This document shows, piece after piece, positions 46,809 to 56,365 of a DNA stretch of 64,000 nt (position 1 is the stretch's first letter; every line of letters starts with the position of its first letter). Under the pieces are notes generated by a model, which was not told the origin of the DNA, made no database searches, and saw nothing but the letters and a program-made list of their open reading frames with translations. The position numbers were made by a program, and so were the translations under genes. Origin of the DNA: an uncultured Pseudokineococcus sp. (lineage in GTDB: Bacteria; Actinomycetota; Actinomycetes; Actinomycetales; Quadrisphaeraceae); the NCBI RefSeq assembly GCF_947499845.1, contig NZ_CANMPM010000001.1:1-64000 (forward strand). Reading direction: 5' to 3'.

Positions 46809-47078
46809 TCAGGCGCTGCCGTCCGCGCCGCCGTCGTGGTGGCCGGGGATCCCGGTCTCGCCGGCGCCCGCGTCCGCGGGGCCCTCGACCGCGTCCTCGG
46901 CGCCGCCGTCGGCACCCCCGTCGGCGCCGCCGTCGTGCTGGCCGGGCGTGCCGTCGCCCGCGCCGGAGTCCGCGGGACCCTCGGCGCCGCCGTCCGCGCC
47001 GCCGTCGTGCTGGCCGGGGACGCCCTCGCCCGCGCCGCTGTCCGCGGGGCCCTCGATGTCGTCAGAGCTCGTGCTCAT
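46809..47078 (-). CDS. Small acidic repeat protein (three GPAD...PGxHDGGADG units)
   Basis: An 89-residue protein with no signal peptide, Cys or Lys. After an 8-residue leader (MSTSSDDI) come three imperfect repeats of 24, 28 and 29 residues (nt 47054-46983, 46982-46899, 46898-46812). Each is built on EGPADSGAG, then PGQHDGG or PGHHDGG, then ADGGA. His-Asp-Gly-Gly is constant while the flanks vary. ATG 47078 has GGAGGAG upstream, so translation is well supported. The stop lies 1 nt before the oxygenase gene. I know no function. It could be an oxygenase substrate, a metal-binding peptide, or a disordered spacer protein. Confidence 0.75.
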   Translation of the reverse strand: MSTSSDDIEGPADSGAGEGVPGQHDGGADGGAEGPADSGAGDGTPGQHDGGADGGADGGAEDAVEGPADAGAGETGIPGHHDGGADGSA

Positions 47079-47137
47079 GGCTCCTCCAAGGAGTCGGTGT
47101 CGTCGGTGCTTGGTGGTGCTGGGTGCTGCGGTCGAGC

Positions 47138-47154
47138 GGTGCGCCGGGCGCACC
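47138..47154 (-). promoter_or_regulatory. Leader hairpin before the repeat-protein/oxygenase cassette
   Basis: GGTGCGCC pairs with GGCGCACC in the 170-bp gap upstream of ATG 47078. A minus-strand TAGGGA (47165-47160) just outside it may be the -10 box, which would put the hairpin at the very 5' end of the mRNA. Confidence 0.35.
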
Positions 47155-47248
47155 CCCCATCCCTACGACGCCCGGCGCCCGCCCGCCAGCCGGGTCCGGC
47201 CGTCGGGAGGCGCCGTCGGGCTCGAGCGGCGTCGGGGGAGGACCGGCA

Positions 47249-47896
47249 TCAGTGCCCCCGGTCGACCCACTCCTGCAGGTGGGGCGCCTCGTCGCCGATC
47301 GTCGTGCCGTCGCCGTGGCCCGTGCGGACCTCCGTCTCCGGCGGGAGCGCGAGCAGCTGCTCCCGGATCGAGGTGATGATCGTCGGGAAGTCGCTGTAGG
47401 AGCGGCCCGTGGCCCCCGGCCCGCCGGCGAAGAGCGTGTCGCCGGTGAAGACGACGCCGAGCTCGGGCACGTGGAAGCACACCGAGCCGGGGGAGTGGCC
47501 CGGGGTGTGGAGGACGTGGACGTCGACCCCCGCGACGGTGATGACCTCGCCGTCGGCCAGCGCCCCGCTGGGGGCGCGGGTCGGGTGCGCCATCGACCAC
47601 AGGCCCATGTCGCCGGGGTGCAGCAGGACGGGCGCGGCGAAGCGCTCGCCGAGGTCGGGGGCGACGGTGACGTGGTCGTCGTGGGCGTGGGTGCAGACGA
47701 CGGCCACGACGCGGCGCGTGCCGACCGCCTCGGCGATGGGCGCGAGCGCGTGCGGGGCGTCGACGACGAGCACCTCCTCGTCGTCCCCGAGCAGCCACAC
47801 GTTGTTGTCGACGTCCCACGTGCCGCCGTCGAGGCTGAAGGTGCCCGAGGTCGTGAGGTGCTCGACGCGCACGCCGCCGGAGCCGGAGGGGGCCAT
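47249..47896 (-). CDS. MBL-fold metallo-hydrolase paired with MscR
   Basis: A 215-residue glyoxalase II-like hydrolase. The metal motif HAHDDH is at 70-75, followed by HTPGHSPGSVCF and the bridging Asp in FTGDTLFAGG. In mycothiol-using actinobacteria this gene follows mscR and is thought to hydrolyse S-formylmycothiol or a related thioester (family inference). ATG 47896 overlaps the mscR TGA (TGATG), so the two are translationally coupled. Confidence 0.9.
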   Translation of the reverse strand: MAPSGSGGVRVEHLTTSGTFSLDGGTWDVDNNVWLLGDDEEVLVVDAPHALAPIAEAVGTRRVVAVVCTHAHDDHVTVAPDLGERFAAPVLLHPGDMGLWSMAHPTRAPSGALADGEVITVAGVDVHVLHTPGHSPGSVCFHVPELGVVFTGDTLFAGGPGATGRSYSDFPTIITSIREQLLALPPETEVRTGHGDGTTIGDEAPHLQEWVDRGH

Positions 47897-48981
47897 CAGA
47901 GCACCACGACCGAGCGCAGGACGTCGCCGCGCTGCATCTTCGCGAAGGCGTCCTCGACGTCGCCGATCCCGACCGTCTCGGAGACGAAGTCGGCGAGGGG
48001 GAAGCGGCCCTGCAGCGCCAGGTCGGCGAGCATCGGGAAGTCGCGGCTCGGCAGGCAGTCGCCGTACCAGGACGACTTCAGCGCGCCGCCGCGGCCGAAG
48101 ACGTCGCCCATCGGCAGCTCGACGGTGTGCTGGGGGTTCGGCACCCCGACGAGGACGACGGTGCCGGCGAGGTCGCGGGCCTCGAAGGCCTGGCGGTAGG
48201 TCTCCGGGCGGCCCACGGCGTCGACGACGAGGTCGGCGCCCACGCCGCCGCAGATCTCCTGCACGCGGGCGACGACGTCCTCGGACCGGCTGTTCACGGT
48301 GTGCGTCGCGCCGAAGCCCTTCGCCCACTCGAGCTTGCGGTCCTCGACGTCGACCGCGACCACGGTCGTCGCCCCGGCGAGGCGGGCACCGGCGATCGCC
48401 GCGTCCCCGACGCCGCCGCAGCCGATGACGGCCACGGACTGCCCGCGGGTGACGCCGCCGGTGTTGACGGCCGCGCCGAAGCCGGCCATGACGCCGCAGC
48501 CGAGCAGGCCCGCCTGCTCGGCGGGCAGCCGCTCGTCGACCTTCGTGCACTGCCCGGCCGCGACGAGCGTCTTGCTCGCGAAGGCGCCGATGCCGAGCGC
48601 GGGCGACAGCGGGGTGCCGTCGGCCAGCGTCATCGGCGTGCTGGCGTTGCGGGTGTCGAAGCAGTACCAGGGCTTCCCGGCGGCGCAGGCGCGGCAGACG
48701 CCGCAGACGGCGCGCCAGTTGAGGACGACGTAGTCGCCGACCTCGAGCCCGACGACGCCCTCGCCGACGGCCGACACGCGCCCGGCGGCCTCGTGGCCGA
48801 GGAGGTAGGGGTAGTCGTCGCCGATGCCGCCGTCGCGGTAGTGCAGGTCGGTGTGGCAGACGCCGCACGCCTGGACGTCGACGACGGCGTCGCCCGGCCC
48901 CGGGTCGGGGACGACGACGTCCACGAGCTCGACGGGGGCCCCCTTCGCGCGGGAGACCACCCCCTGGACGGTGTGCGGCAT
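47896..48981 (-). CDS. mscR: S-(hydroxymethyl)mycothiol dehydrogenase
   Basis: A 361-residue zinc-dependent medium-chain dehydrogenase that oxidises the formaldehyde-mycothiol adduct with NAD (and reduces S-nitrosomycothiol in relatives). The catalytic zinc site is C42 in GVCHTDLH with GHEAAG. The structural-zinc lobe holds closely spaced Cys residues ([15 protein letters not shown]). The NAD fold is [15 protein letters not shown]. The downstream MBL gene and mshA elsewhere in the window support mycothiol as cofactor. A TAGGGT box (49056-49051) lies about 70 bp upstream. Confidence 0.92.
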   Translation of the reverse strand: MPHTVQGVVSRAKGAPVELVDVVVPDPGPGDAVVDVQACGVCHTDLHYRDGGIGDDYPYLLGHEAAGRVSAVGEGVVGLEVGDYVVLNWRAVCGVCRACAAGKPWYCFDTRNASTPMTLADGTPLSPALGIGAFASKTLVAAGQCTKVDERLPAEQAGLLGCGVMAGFGAAVNTGGVTRGQSVAVIGCGGVGDAAIAGARLAGATTVVAVDVEDRKLEWAKGFGATHTVNSRSEDVVARVQEICGGVGADLVVDAVGRPETYRQAFEARDLAGTVVLVGVPNPQHTVELPMGDVFGRGGALKSSWYGDCLPSRDFPMLADLALQGRFPLADFVSETVGIGDVEDAFAKMQRGDVLRSVVVL

Positions 48982-49050
48982 TCCGATCTCCGATCCTGCG
49001 GCGGCGTGCGTGCGGCAGGGCCGGCGGTCAGCGCCGACCCCGAGGGGCCG

Positions 49051-49056
49051 ACCCTA
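49051..49056 (-). promoter_or_regulatory. -10 box of mscR-MBL
   Basis: TAGGGT on the minus strand, with predicted start near 49044 and a leader of about 63 nt carrying GGAGAT near ATG 48981. Confidence 0.45.
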
Positions 49057-49080
49057 GCCAGCCGGGCGCTGCGGCGCCCG

Positions 49081-49165
49081 GTGCGGGCGAGAGGTGCGGG
49101 CGAGAGGTGCGGGGCCGAGTGGCGCGGGCCGAGTGGCCGGCCGAGCGGGCGGGCCGAGCGGGGCG
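49081..49165. repeat. Low-complexity repeats upstream of cysS
   Basis: GTGCGGGCGAGAG occurs twice in tandem (49081-49106). It is followed by four loosely spaced copies of GGCCGAG(T/C)GG up to about 49162. The block separates the mscR promoter from the cysS -10 box. Confidence 0.65.
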
Positions 49166-49175
49166 GTGGCGCCGG

Positions 49176-49181
49176 TAGCCT
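49176..49181 (+). promoter_or_regulatory. -10 box of cysS (probably leaderless)
   Basis: TAGCCT lies 6 nt before GTG 49188. Confidence 0.6.
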
Positions 49182-49187
49182 CGCGGG

Positions 49188-50612
49188 GTGAGCCTGCGCC
49201 TGCACGACACCGCCTCCGGGGAGCTGCGCGAGCTCTCCCCCCTGGTGCCCGGTGAGGTCTCCGTCTACCTCTGCGGGGCCACGGTGCAGGCGCCCCCGCA
49301 CATCGGCCACGTCCGGTCCGGCATCGCCTTCGACGTCCTCGCGCGCTGGCTCGAGGCCGGGCACGGCCTGCGGGTGGTCTTCATCCGCAACGTCACGGAC
49401 GTCGACGACAAGATCCTCGACAAGTCCGCCGCGGCGGGCGTGCCCTGGTGGGCGTGGGCCTCGCGCCACGAGCAGGCCTTCACGCGGGCCTACGACGCCC
49501 TCGGCGTCCGTCGCCCGACGTACGAGCCGCGCGCCACGGGGCACGTCACCGAGATGCTCGAGATGGTCGACGAGATCGTGGCGGCCGGGCACGCCTACCC
49601 GGCGCCCGACGGCAGCGGCGACGTCTACTTCGACGTCCGCTCGTGGCCGGACTACGGGTCGCTGACGCACCAGTCGCTCGCGGACATGGAGCCGGCCGCC
49701 GACGCCGACCCGCGGGGGAAGCGGGACCCCCGCGACTTCGCGCTGTGGAAGGGTGCCAAGGAGGGCGAGGCGGCCAGCTGGCCCTCGCGCTGGGGCCGCG
49801 GCCGCCCGGGCTGGCACCTCGAGTGCTCGGCGATGGCCCGGCGCTACCTGGGCCGGGCCTTCGACGTCCACGCCGGCGGCCTCGACCTGCGCTTCCCGCA
49901 CCACGAGAACGAGCAGGCCCAGTCCCGCGCCGCGGGCGACGCCTTCGCCACGACCTGGCTCCACAACGGCTGGGTCACCGTGGGCGGGGAGAAGATGAGC
50001 AAGTCGCTCGGCAACTCCCTCGTCGTCGACGCGGTGCTCGCCTCGGGCGCGCGCCCGCTCGCGCTGCGGTACGCGCTGGGGACGGCGCACTACCGCTCGA
50101 TGATCGAGTACTCGCCGGAGCACCTCGTCGAGGCCGGCCGGGCGCTGGAGCGCGTCGAGGGCTTCCTCCGCCGCGCCCGGCAGGCGCCGGGGGCGGCCGA
50201 CGCGGCCTTCACCATGGAGTTCCCGGCGGCCTTCCGCACGGCGCTCGACGACGACCTCAACGTCCCGGCGGCCGTCGCGGTCGTCCACGAGACCGTGCGG
50301 GCGGGCAACACCGCGCTGGACGCCGGTGACGGCGCCGCCGCGCAGGCGGCGGCCCAGCGCGTCGTCGCGATGCTCGACGTCCTCGGGCTCAACCCCCTCG
50401 ACCCGCAGTGGGACGCCGCCGCGGGCGCGTCGGGCCGGGCCGAGCAGGCGCTGGACCAGCTCGTCGCCGCGGAGCTCGTGCGCCGCCAGGCGGCGCGCGA
50501 GCAGCGCGACTTCGCGACGGCGGACGGCGTGCGCGACCGGCTCGCCGGGCTCGGCATCGCCGTGGAGGACACCCCCGACGGCGCCCGCTGGTCCTGGGCC
50601 GAGGACGCCTGA
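49188..50612 (+). CDS. cysS: Cysteinyl-tRNA synthetase
   Basis: A 474-residue class I synthetase that charges tRNA-Cys. Zinc-ligand C29 in YLCGATVQ, the HIGH motif PPHIGH (38-41), [11 protein letters not shown] and KMSKS (269-273) are intact, followed by the helical anticodon-binding end. The mycothiol ligase MshC is a shorter CysS paralogue; the full length and the following rlmB gene support CysS here. In relatives ispD-ispF-cysS-rlmB are consecutive; here about 4.8 kb of other genes intervene. Confidence 0.95.
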   Translation: MSLRLHDTASGELRELSPLVPGEVSVYLCGATVQAPPHIGHVRSGIAFDVLARWLEAGHGLRVVFIRNVTDVDDKILDKSAAAGVPWWAWASRHEQAFTRAYDALGVRRPTYEPRATGHVTEMLEMVDEIVAAGHAYPAPDGSGDVYFDVRSWPDYGSLTHQSLADMEPAADADPRGKRDPRDFALWKGAKEGEAASWPSRWGRGRPGWHLECSAMARRYLGRAFDVHAGGLDLRFPHHENEQAQSRAAGDAFATTWLHNGWVTVGGEKMSKSLGNSLVVDAVLASGARPLALRYALGTAHYRSMIEYSPEHLVEAGRALERVEGFLRRARQAPGAADAAFTMEFPAAFRTALDDDLNVPAAVAVVHETVRAGNTALDAGDGAAAQAAAQRVVAMLDVLGLNPLDPQWDAAAGASGRAEQALDQLVAAELVRRQAAREQRDFATADGVRDRLAGLGIAVEDTPDGARWSWAEDA

Positions 50613-50734
50613 GGCCCCCGGGGACGAGGCCCGCGGCGCCGGGCCCGCGGCGCCGGACCCGCAGCACCGCACCGTCACCGTCAGCACTCGTCAGCACGTC
50701 ACCCGAGCAGCACCCCGAGCAGTCAGGAGCACCA

Positions 50735-51703
50735 GTGGCCGGCAACAGCCAGCGGCGCGGCGCCGTGCGCCGCGCCGGGTCGAAGAAGGGCGCGGTCGTC
50801 GGCAGCGGCGGCCGCGGTCGCAAGGCCCTCGAGGGCCGCGGGCCCACGCCCAAGGCGGAGGACCGCGTCTACCACGTGGCCCACAAGCGGGCGCAGGCCG
50901 CGGCGGGGCGCGGCGGCTCGGCCGGGCGCCAGGCCGGTCAGTCGCGCCGCCGCGGCGGCGCGGGCTCGACCGAGGTCGTCGCGGGCCGCAACTCGGTCGT
51001 CGAGGCCCTCCGCGCCGGCATCCCCGCGACGGCGCTCTACGTGGCGGCGCGCACGGAGTCCGACGACCGCACCCGCGAGGCCATCAAGACGGCCGCCGAC
51101 CGGGGCGTGCCGCTGCTCGAGGCCTCGCGGACCGACCTCGACCGGCTCACCGACGGGGCCGTCCACCAGGGGCTGGCCCTGCAGGTCCCCCCGTACCAGT
51201 ACGCCGACGTCGACGACCTCCTCGAGGTCGCCGCGGGCAGCGACCGGCCCGCGCTCGTCGTCGCGCTGGACGGCATCACCGACCCCCGCAACCTCGGCGC
51301 CGTCCTCCGCTCGACGGCGGCCTTCGGCGGGCACGGCGTCCTGCTGCCCGAGCGCCGGTCGGCCGGGGTCACGGCCTCGGCGTGGAAGACGTCGGCCGGC
51401 GCGGCCGCCCGCGTGCCCGTGGCGCGCGTCGGCAACCTCGTGCGCGCGCTCGAGCAGCTGAAGGCGGCGGGCCTCTTCGTCGTCGGCCTCGACGCGGAGG
51501 GCGACGTCGTGCTGCCCGAGCTCGAGCTCGCCACCGGGCCCGTCGTCCTCGTCGTCGGGTCCGAGGGCAAGGGCCTCGGCCGCCTCGTGCGCGAGACCTG
51601 CGACCAGGTCGTCTCGATCCCCATGGGCGCGGAGACGGAGTCCCTCAACGCGGGCGTCGCCGCCGGCGTCGCGCTCTACGAGGTGGCGCGCCGCCGCGGC
51701 TGA
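50735..51703 (+). CDS. rlmB: 23S rRNA (guanosine-2'-O-)-methyltransferase RlmB-like
   Basis: A 322-residue SPOUT (TrmH) family 2'-O-methyltransferase. A basic, Gly/Arg-rich N-terminus of about 75 residues precedes the substrate-binding domain ([19 protein letters not shown]) and the knotted catalytic domain: [36 protein letters not shown] and [18 protein letters not shown]. It would modify G2251 in the peptidyl-transferase loop (E. coli numbering). Start: GTG 50735 has GGAG 5 nt upstream. Confidence 0.93.
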   Translation: MAGNSQRRGAVRRAGSKKGAVVGSGGRGRKALEGRGPTPKAEDRVYHVAHKRAQAAAGRGGSAGRQAGQSRRRGGAGSTEVVAGRNSVVEALRAGIPATALYVAARTESDDRTREAIKTAADRGVPLLEASRTDLDRLTDGAVHQGLALQVPPYQYADVDDLLEVAAGSDRPALVVALDGITDPRNLGAVLRSTAAFGGHGVLLPERRSAGVTASAWKTSAGAAARVPVARVGNLVRALEQLKAAGLFVVGLDAEGDVVLPELELATGPVVLVVGSEGKGLGRLVRETCDQVVSIPMGAETESLNAGVAAGVALYEVARRRG

Positions 51704-51720
51704 GCCGCACCGCCGGGCCG

Positions 51721-51755
51721 GGGGTGGGACGCCGTCAGGGGCGGTGCCCCACCCC
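51721..51755. terminator. Imperfect hairpin between rlmB and the DUF4032 gene
   Basis: GGGGTGGG (51721-51728) pairs with CCCACCCC (51748-51755) over an imperfect inner stem, between convergent genes. Confidence 0.45.
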
Positions 51756-51773
51756 TGCGGTGCCCCACGAGCC

Positions 51774-53018
51774 CTACAGGCTCTCGACGGCGTCCAGCGG
51801 GCTCGTGTCCTGCCCGAGGAACGCCGCCTCGTCGCGGCGGTGCACGAGCACCCCGGCGACGTAGGCGCCCACGGCCTCGAGCAGCGGGACGTCGCGGCGC
51901 TGCTGCTCGCTCATGAACCACCGGTGCTCGAGCACCTCGTGGAAGACCTCGGCGGGCTCGAGCTTGCGGCGCAGGTCGCGCGGGACGGCGCGGACGACGG
52001 GCTCGAAGACCTGGCTCACCCACTCGTGGGCGACGATCTCCTCGTCCTCGTTCTGCTGGTCGCTCTCGGCGCCGTAGCGGTCGAGGTCGTTGAGGAGGCG
52101 TCGGGCCTGGTTCTCCTGCGCGTCGATGCCCGTGAGGCGCAGCAGGCGGCGGCTGTGGTGGCCGGCGTCCACGACCTTCGGCTGGATGCTCACCCGGGTG
52201 CCGTCGAGGTCGGTCGAGATGGACAGCTCGTCGACGTCGAAGCCCAGGTCGTTGAGGCGCTCGATGCGCGCCGCCACGCGCCAGCGGTCGCCGGCCTCGA
52301 AGGACTCCGTCTCGGTGAGCTCGGCCCACAGGGAGCGGTAGCGGCTCATGATGTGCTCGCTGATCGACAGCGGGTCGACGTCGATCTCGAGGAGCTCGCC
52401 GGCCTGCAGGTCCATGAGCTCGCCGGCGATGTTGACCCGCGCGACCTCGAGGTCGTACTCGCGCTGACCGGTCGAGAGCTCCTGGTGCAGCTCGCCCGTC
52501 TCGGCGTCGACGAGGTAGGCCGCGAAGGCGCCCGCGTCGCGCCGGAACAGCGTGTTGGAGAGGGAGACGTCGCCCCAGTAGAAGCCCGTGAGGTGCAGCC
52601 GCACGAGCAGCACGGCGAGGGCGTCGATGGCGCGCGTCGCGGTGTCGGGCCGCAGCACCTGGCTGAACAGCGCGCGGTAGGGCAGGGAGAACTGCAGGTG
52701 GCTCGTGACGAGCGCGGCCTCCAGCGGCTCGCCGTCGCGGCCCTCGCGGCCGGAGATGACGGCCACCGGGTGCACCGACGGCACGTCGAGGCGGCCGAGC
52801 ATCCGCAGCATCTGGTACTCGCGCCGGGCGGTGCCCTCGGCGATCTCCTTGATGGCGATGACCTGGTCGGACATCCGCACGAAGCGCACGATGTGGCGCG
52901 AGATGCCCCGGGGGAGGGCCGCGATGCGGCTGGCCGGCCACTCCTCGAGCGGGAGCTCCCACGGGAGGTCGAGCAACGCCGGGTCGGGCGCCGCCGCGGT
53001 GATCTGCAGACCGGCCAT
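51774..53018 (-). CDS. DUF4032 protein with a lipopolysaccharide-kinase-like N-terminus
   Basis: A 414-residue cytoplasmic protein. The N-terminal half resembles atypical kinases of the Kdo/WaaP type: QVIAIKEIAEGTARREYQML carries the likely ATP-binding Lys and Glu. LHLTGFYWGDVSLSNTLF stands where the HxD catalytic loop of kinases lies (GD-x4-N), and AYLVDAETGE where DFG would be. The C-terminal half is the DUF4032 domain (SQVFEPVVRAVPRDLRRKLEPAEVFHE). Substrate and activity are unknown. DUF4032 genes commonly neighbour ugpC/msiK in actinobacteria, as here. The stop is TAG. Confidence 0.87.
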   Translation of the reverse strand: MAGLQITAAAPDPALLDLPWELPLEEWPASRIAALPRGISRHIVRFVRMSDQVIAIKEIAEGTARREYQMLRMLGRLDVPSVHPVAVISGREGRDGEPLEAALVTSHLQFSLPYRALFSQVLRPDTATRAIDALAVLLVRLHLTGFYWGDVSLSNTLFRRDAGAFAAYLVDAETGELHQELSTGQREYDLEVARVNIAGELMDLQAGELLEIDVDPLSISEHIMSRYRSLWAELTETESFEAGDRWRVAARIERLNDLGFDVDELSISTDLDGTRVSIQPKVVDAGHHSRRLLRLTGIDAQENQARRLLNDLDRYGAESDQQNEDEEIVAHEWVSQVFEPVVRAVPRDLRRKLEPAEVFHEVLEHRWFMSEQQRRDVPLLEAVGAYVAGVLVHRRDEAAFLGQDTSPLDAVESL

Positions 53019-53178
53019 GCTGGTGATCCTCCCACTGCCGGGGTCGGGACGAGGTGGCGCCGGGCGCGTGCGCGCCCGGGGGGCCCGCCCGACGGGGCGC
53101 GGGCCGGACGCGCCGGAGGGCCGGCCCGACGAGCGGACCGGCCCTCCTGCGCGTGCTCGCGCGTCTGCGCCGCGGGGC

Positions 53179-54252
<1,074 letters not shown>

Positions 54253-54571
54253 GGTGTGTCCTCCCACCGGCAGGTACGTGCCGGACGATCCGTCGTAGGG
54301 GTGGCGGCGGTCGAGGGGGGAGCCCTCGGTGCCGGGCGTGCGACTGCGGTGCGGGCGTGCGGCTCTGCTCCGAGCGCGCGACCGCGGCCGACCGGGGCGC
54401 GGCCTCTGCCTCGAGGCCGCTCACCGGGCGGGCGCAGCGTCGTGCCGTGCCCCTGGGGGACGGCGACGTCGCCGTGCGGGCACATCATGCACCACCGCGG
54501 CGCCCCCGGGGCCGCCGCGGGCGGGTCGGGACCCGTGCGGGGGCGGGGAGCGCCGCGGTGCGGGGCGCGGG
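54253..54571. other. 319-bp intergenic stretch between the SDR and ugpC genes
   Basis: No supported gene. It holds a possible ugpC -10 (minus-strand TACGAC, 54297-54292; leader about 33 nt). A hairpin near the SDR 3' end (CCGCGGCG 54495-54502 with CGCCGCGG 54513-54520) could end the SDR transcript. The remainder is GC-rich sequence with no clear structure. Confidence 0.4.
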
Positions 54572-55411
54572 CTACAGGACCGGCGTGCCCCCGGTGACGG
54601 CGATGCGCGCGCCCGAGACGTAGCTCGCCTCGTCGCTCGCGAGCATGACGTAGACGGGGGCCAGCTCGGCGGGCTGGCCGGGGCGGCCGAGCGGCGTCTG
54701 CCCGCCGAAGGACTCGACGGCCTCGACCGGCATCGTCGAGGGGATGAGCGGCGTCCACACCGGCCCGGGCGCGACGCTGTTGACGCGGACGCCCCGCGCG
54801 CCCAGGGACTGCGCGAGGCCGGCCGACATGTTGGCGATCGCCGCCTTGGTCGCCGAGTAGGCGAGCAGCGAGGGCGGCGGCTGGTCGGAGTTGACCGACG
54901 AGCTGGTGATGATCGAGGCGCCGGGGCCCAGGTGCGGCACCGCCGCCTTGGTGAGGTGGAAGAGGGCGCTGAGGTTGACCGCGAGGGTGTGGTCCCACTC
55001 CTCGTCGGGGACGTCCTCGACGCTCTCGCGCGACATCTGGAAGGCCGCGTTGCTGACGAGGACGTCGAGGCGCCCGAGCTCTGCGACGGTCCGGGCCACG
55101 AGGTCGCGGCAGTGCTGCGGGTCCGCCAGGTCGCCGGGCAGCAGGAGCACCCGGCGGCCGGCCTCCTCGACCCAGCGGGCGGTCTCGCGGGCGTCGTCGT
55201 GCTCGTCGAGGTAGGAGACGGCGACGTCGGCGCCCTCCCGGGCGTACGCGAGGGCGACGGCGCGGCCGATGCCGCTGTCGGCGCCCGTGACGAGCGCGAC
55301 CTTCCCCTCGAGGCGCCCGGAGCCGCGGTAGCTCTGCTCGCCGTGGTCGGGCTGCGGGTCGAGGGCGGCCGTCGACCCCGGGGGCGTCTGCTGCTGGGGG
55401 GGCTGGCTCAC
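54572..55411 (-). CDS. SDR family oxidoreductase (general-stress YhdF/YghA type)
   Basis: A 279-residue short-chain dehydrogenase. The Gln/Pro-rich N-terminus (QPPQQQTPPG, ALDPQPDHGEQSY) is characteristic of the YghA/GsiB-linked stress branch. TGADSGIGRA is the cofactor motif, NAAFQ corresponds to NAG, and YSATKAA holds the catalytic Tyr and Lys after SSSVNSDQ. NADP(H) preference is likely, and the substrate is unknown. GTG 55411 has GGAGGA upstream. The stop is TAG. Confidence 0.9.
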   Translation of the reverse strand: MSQPPQQQTPPGSTAALDPQPDHGEQSYRGSGRLEGKVALVTGADSGIGRAVALAYAREGADVAVSYLDEHDDARETARWVEEAGRRVLLLPGDLADPQHCRDLVARTVAELGRLDVLVSNAAFQMSRESVEDVPDEEWDHTLAVNLSALFHLTKAAVPHLGPGASIITSSSVNSDQPPPSLLAYSATKAAIANMSAGLAQSLGARGVRVNSVAPGPVWTPLIPSTMPVEAVESFGGQTPLGRPGQPAELAPVYVMLASDEASYVSGARIAVTGGTPVL

Positions 55412-55561
55412 GGTGTCCTCCTGCGGACGGGCGGGGGCGGCGGCCGCGGGCTCGACCGGCCCTCCACCCTCGGGGGCGGGCCGTCCGCGCGCACGCCGGG
55501 CCCGCCCGCGTCGTCGGCGCGCTCGACCGGCGGGCGAGCGCCGCCGGCGCGAGGACGCGGA

Positions 55562-56365
55562 TCAGGCCGAGCGCAGCGCCAGGACCCGCTCGAGGAGCAG
55601 GGCGACGTCCTCGGGCCCGCCGACGCGGTGGCGCGCCGCCGTGCCGCCGTCGCCGACCTTGACGCCCACGTCGCCGTCGAGCAGCACCGCGAAGGCGTGC
55701 TCGTCGGTGACGTCGTCGCCCGCGTAGAGCACGGCCGTGGCGCCGAGGTCCTCGCGCAGCGCCGCCAGCGAGCGGCCCTTGTCGACGTCGAGGACGGCGA
55801 GCTCGACGACGTCCTTGCCGCGGAGAACCGTGACGCCGGGGAGGCGCCCCGGGCCGTCGACGAGGGCCTGCTGGGCGGCCGAGGCGGTGGCGACGTCCGC
55901 GGTCCGGGTGTGCAGCACGGCGCCCGCGGGCTTGACCTCGAGGTCGGTGCCGGGGTGGTCGGCCACCACGTCGATGGCCCGCGCCACGACGTCGCCGAGG
56001 AGGGCCTCCTGCCACGCGTCGAGGGGGGCGCTCGGCTCCTCGTCGCCGGGCATGCGCACCTCCGCGCCGTGGCTGCCGACGAGCGCCGCCGCGGCGGGCG
56101 GGGCGGCCAGCGGCACGAGGGAGGCGAGAGGGCGGCCGGAGACGAGGGCGAGGGCGACGGCGCGCTCGCCCTCCAGGGCGGCGAGCGCCGCCAGGGCGGC
56201 GGAGGAGCGCTCCAGCGGCCGGGCGGCGTCGCGGTCGTCGACGAGCGGCGCGAGGACGCCGTCGAAGTCGAGCGCCACGAGCGGCCGCGGCGAGGCCGCG
56301 AGGGCGGCGAGAGCCTCCTGGAGCCCGTCGTCGAGGCGCCCGGCCGCGCCGTCGTGGGCGGTCAC
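55562..56365 (-). CDS. otsB: Trehalose-6-phosphate phosphatase
   Basis: A 267-residue HAD-superfamily phosphatase that releases trehalose from trehalose-6-phosphate. Motif I is LDFDGVLAP (D33 nucleophile, D35 acid), then SGRPLASL, GSHGAEVR, KPAG and the metal-binding GDDVTDEHAF. GTG 56365 overlaps the otsA TGA by 4 bp, so synthase and phosphatase are made together, which limits build-up of the toxic intermediate. Confidence 0.95.
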   Translation of the reverse strand: MTAHDGAAGRLDDGLQEALAALAASPRPLVALDFDGVLAPLVDDRDAARPLERSSAALAALAALEGERAVALALVSGRPLASLVPLAAPPAAAALVGSHGAEVRMPGDEEPSAPLDAWQEALLGDVVARAIDVVADHPGTDLEVKPAGAVLHTRTADVATASAAQQALVDGPGRLPGVTVLRGKDVVELAVLDVDKGRSLAALREDLGATAVLYAGDDVTDEHAFAVLLDGDVGVKVGDGGTAARHRVGGPEDVALLLERVLALRSA

